From the NCBI RefSeq assembly GCF_001936575.1, contig NZ_MSMP01000014.1:62001-126000 (forward strand): a DNA stretch of 64,000 nucleotides. The letters run 5' to 3'. Positions 62,097 to 64,000 of this stretch are shown piece after piece (position 1 is the stretch's first letter; each line of letters starts with the position of its first letter). Position numbers and translations under genes: made by a program. The notes under the pieces were generated by a model. It was not told the DNA's origin. It ran no database searches and worked only from the letters and a program-made list of their open reading frames with translations. The stretch is from Tenacibaculum agarivorans. GTDB lineage: Bacteria > Bacteroidota > Bacteroidia > Flavobacteriales > Flavobacteriaceae.

Positions 62097-63161
62097 TTAG
62101 CTTCTATTTACTGTAATTGAGTTAGATAAATCGAAAACTCCTTTAATATCATTTGCATTAGCATCTACTTCTAAACCTTCTAAATCACCTTCATATCTGA
62201 TATACCAAATTAAACAAACACCAGCCCCAGCGTCGTCAAAATTAACTCCTTCTAAATCTGTCATTGTTGCTGGTAAACCTAAAATTTTACCCATATCATC
62301 AGTAATAATAAAAGAACTTTTACTTCCTACTGGTGTACCAGTTACAGTAATTCCAGAAACATTATCTGCAGTTCCATCTACAGTAAAATTAAATGGACCT
62401 CCGTTTAATGTACCTGCCATTGGTGGATCTACTCTATTTACAGTAATTGAATCTGATAAGTCAAAAACTCCCATTAAACCACTAGCATTAGCATCTACTG
62501 CTAAACCTTGTAATCCATCTTGATAACGGATATACCAAATTAAACACACACCTGTACCTGTACCGTCAAAATCTACACCTTCTAAAGCATCCATGTCTGC
62601 TGGCAATCCTAATATTTTACCAGCATTATCAGTTATGATAAATGAACTGTTATCACCTTTAGGATCTCCATCAACAGATATTCCTGATACATTATCTGCC
62701 GTTCCATCACCAACAGCAAAAGTAAAAGGCCCTCCTGTTAGCATTCCTGCACTAGGTGGATTTCTATTTACTGTTAATTTATTTGATAAATCATAAATTC
62801 CAGTTAAGTCATTTGCGTTATTTCCAACTTCAAGTCCTGAAATACTTGACTCATATGTTACATACCATATATAACATACTCCTTCACCTGCTCCATCAAA
62901 ATCAACAGCTTCTAAAGCTGCCATATCTCCTGGTAAACCTAAAATTTCACCTGCTGCATCTGTTATAATAAATGTTGACTTCTTACCTACTGTATTACCT
63001 GTAACTGTAATACCAGATACATTATCCGCTACTCCATCAATAATAAAATCAAAAGGCCCTCCATTTAACACCCCAGATTCTGGAACAACAACTCGATCAT
63101 CACTACACCCTGTAAGTATAAACGCAATTGTTAGTAAAATTCCTGTAAATAAATTCTTCAT
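62097..63161 (-). CDS. Lipoprotein with three ~110-residue repeats
   Basis: A 354-residue paralogue of the 59821 product. A lipobox LTGC is followed by three units starting GVLNGGPFDF, GMLTGGPFTF and GTLNGGPFNF, with DNA spacing of 333 and 327 bp. Each has the invariant Cys in a GxCxIWY block and ends LSxSxTVNR. The cores differ from the other protein mainly in charge. The function is unknown. It sits upstream of the Crp/Fnr gene but is separated from it by a terminator. Confidence 0.8.
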   Translation of the reverse strand: MKNLFTGILLTIAFILTGCSDDRVVVPESGVLNGGPFDFIIDGVADNVSGITVTGNTVGKKSTFIITDAAGEILGLPGDMAALEAVDFDGAGEGVCYIWYVTYESSISGLEVGNNANDLTGIYDLSNKLTVNRNPPSAGMLTGGPFTFAVGDGTADNVSGISVDGDPKGDNSSFIITDNAGKILGLPADMDALEGVDFDGTGTGVCLIWYIRYQDGLQGLAVDANASGLMGVFDLSDSITVNRVDPPMAGTLNGGPFNFTVDGTADNVSGITVTGTPVGSKSSFIITDDMGKILGLPATMTDLEGVNFDDAGAGVCLIWYIRYEGDLEGLEVDANANDIKGVFDLSNSITVNRS

Positions 63162-63179
63162 TGTTAATTTGTTTTTATT

Positions 63180-63193
63180 CAGTTAATTAACTG
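63180..63193. promoter_or_regulatory. Palindrome before the three-repeat lipoprotein
   Basis: CAGTTAATTAACTG is a perfect 14-bp palindrome 19 bp upstream of the start. It does not match the Crp-like site found before the paralogue, and such AT-rich palindromes can occur by chance. Confidence 0.3.
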
Positions 63194-63229
63194 TTTGTAT
63201 TAAATATTGTTTAACCTAAATTACAAAAA

Positions 63230-63252
63230 AAACTCCCAAAAACTGGGAGTTT
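63230..63252 (-). terminator. Terminator of the aconitase gene
   Basis: AAACTCCCA (63230-63238) and TGGGAGTTT (63244-63252), followed on the minus strand by a T8 run. Confidence 0.85.
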
Positions 63253-63283
63253 AAAATATAGTACGTAAAATGGTTAATTTTGT

Positions 63284-64000
63284 TTAAGCGTTTTGCTTTT
63301 TTATTAAATTTAAAGCAGAACCCTCATTATACCACTCTATTTGTCCAGTATTATAGGTATGATTTACTTTGATTTTATCTTTACTACCATCCGCATGAAC
63401 TATTTCAATTGTTAATGGTTTACCAGGAGCAAACTCATGTAAATCTAAAAAGTTGAATGTATCATCTTCTTGAATTAAATCGTAGTCTGCTTCATTATCA
63501 AAAGTTAAACCTAGCATACCTTGCTTTTTTAGGTTTGTTTCATGAATACGAGCAAATGATTTTACAATTACTGCAACTACACCTAAGTGACGTGGTTCCA
63601 TAGCTGCGTGTTCTCTTGATGATCCTTCTCCATAATTATGATCTCCAATAACTACTGTAGGAATTCCTACCGCTTTATACGCTCTTTGGGTAGCAGGTAC
63701 TGCATCATACTCTCCTGTAATTTGACTCTTAACAAAATTAGTTTGTTTATTGTAAGCATTTACAGCACCAATTAAACAGTTATTTGAAATATTATCTAAA
63801 TGTCCACGATAACGCAACCAAGGTCCAGCCATAGATATATGGTCTGTAGTACATTTTCCGAAAGCTTTAATTAATAATTTAGCTCCTTTAATTTCATTTC
63901 CTATTGGTGTGAAAGGAGTTAATAACTCTAAACGTTCAGAATTAGGATTTACAACAACTTCAACTCCACTTCCATCTGCAACAGGCTCTAAATATCCATT
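63284..64000 (-). CDS. acn: Aconitate hydratase (C-terminal part)
   Basis: The frame is open from the window edge and encodes 238 C-terminal residues. [27 protein letters not shown] and [22 protein letters not shown] are the swivel-domain signatures of mitochondrial-type aconitase, including the substrate-binding SSREH. The enzyme interconverts citrate and isocitrate in the TCA cycle. The iron-sulfur cluster domain lies outside the window. An internal ATG at 63832 is not the start, because homology continues upstream of it. Confidence 0.96.
   Translation of the reverse strand, partial: NGYLEPVADGSGVEVVVNPNSERLELLTPFTPIGNEIKGAKLLIKAFGKCTTDHISMAGPWLRYRGHLDNISNNCLIGAVNAYNKQTNFVKSQITGEYDAVPATQRAYKAVGIPTVVIGDHNYGEGSSREHAAMEPRHLGVVAVIVKSFARIHETNLKKQGMLGLTFDNEADYDLIQEDDTFNFLDLHEFAPGKPLTIEIVHADGSKDKIKVNHTYNTGQIEWYNEGSALNLIKKQNA

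Overview
The window looks like chromosome of a marine Flavobacteriaceae bacterium (Bacteroidota), Tenacibaculum/Polaribacter-like. This is inferred from the very AT-rich DNA, a SusC/SusD pair, CarboxypepD-reg TonB-dependent receptors, a type IX secretion C-terminal domain, many LxxC lipoproteins, and repeated TTTG-N19/20-TAnnTTTG promoters. No rRNA, tRNA, insertion sequence, prophage or CRISPR array was seen. Both edges cut genes: a VWA-domain membrane protein on the left and aconitase on the right.

Layout. 1-3.4 kb: VWA protein, then a small FNR-like regulon (two-helix membrane protein, group III truncated globin, cysteine-free Crp/Fnr regulator) sharing a 14-bp palindrome. 3.5-8.7 kb: purB, a lipoprotein, and a probable metal-uptake trio (His/Cys-rich protein, TonB receptor, acidic lipoprotein). 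8.7-21.6 kb: mostly housekeeping genes (UMF1-type MFS transporter, M48 protease, hydrolase, msrB, LacI regulator, ffh, folD, DinB-like proteins) plus a large type IX-secreted phytase-like/GDPD protein. 21.6-27.9 kb: a frameshifted double-glycine peptide gene, an orphan SusCD pair and a divergent TetR regulator with an operator between them.

27.9-38.1 kb is the most interesting part. It is a co-directional NAD+/ADP-ribose island read on the minus strand: NrtR, PRPP-synthetase-like enzyme, bacterial PARG, DraG-type ADP-ribosylglycohydrolase, a 'crystallin J1'-labelled protein, a YmdB-type macrodomain, an RNase Z-like protein with altered metal ligands, a TARG1-like macrodomain, KptA, a metallophosphatase, a NADAR gene broken by an in-frame TAG, a deoxyribosyltransferase-like protein, and NAMPT (NadV). 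The first gene (nrtR), the second (prs) and the last (nampt) each have the same 21-bp operator laid over the -7 promoter element. Enzymes that remove or release ADP-ribose are thus bracketed by two enzymes that could rebuild NAD+. No ADP-ribosylating toxin is present.

38.1-47.8 kb: peptidase E, lipoproteins, paired CarboxypepD-reg proteins, a subtilisin-like lipoprotein, a DUF6702-like protein and two tandem M1 peptidases. 47.8-53.1 kb: thrABC behind a Thr/Ile-rich leader peptide. 53.1-59.7 kb: topoisomerase III, a tiny double-glycine peptide gene antisense to its end, an ArsR/SRPBCC/DUF1572 operon, and lycopene cyclase. 59.8-63.2 kb: two paralogous lipoproteins built from about 110-residue repeats, flanking a second Crp/Fnr regulator. 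63.3 kb to the end: aconitase C-terminus.
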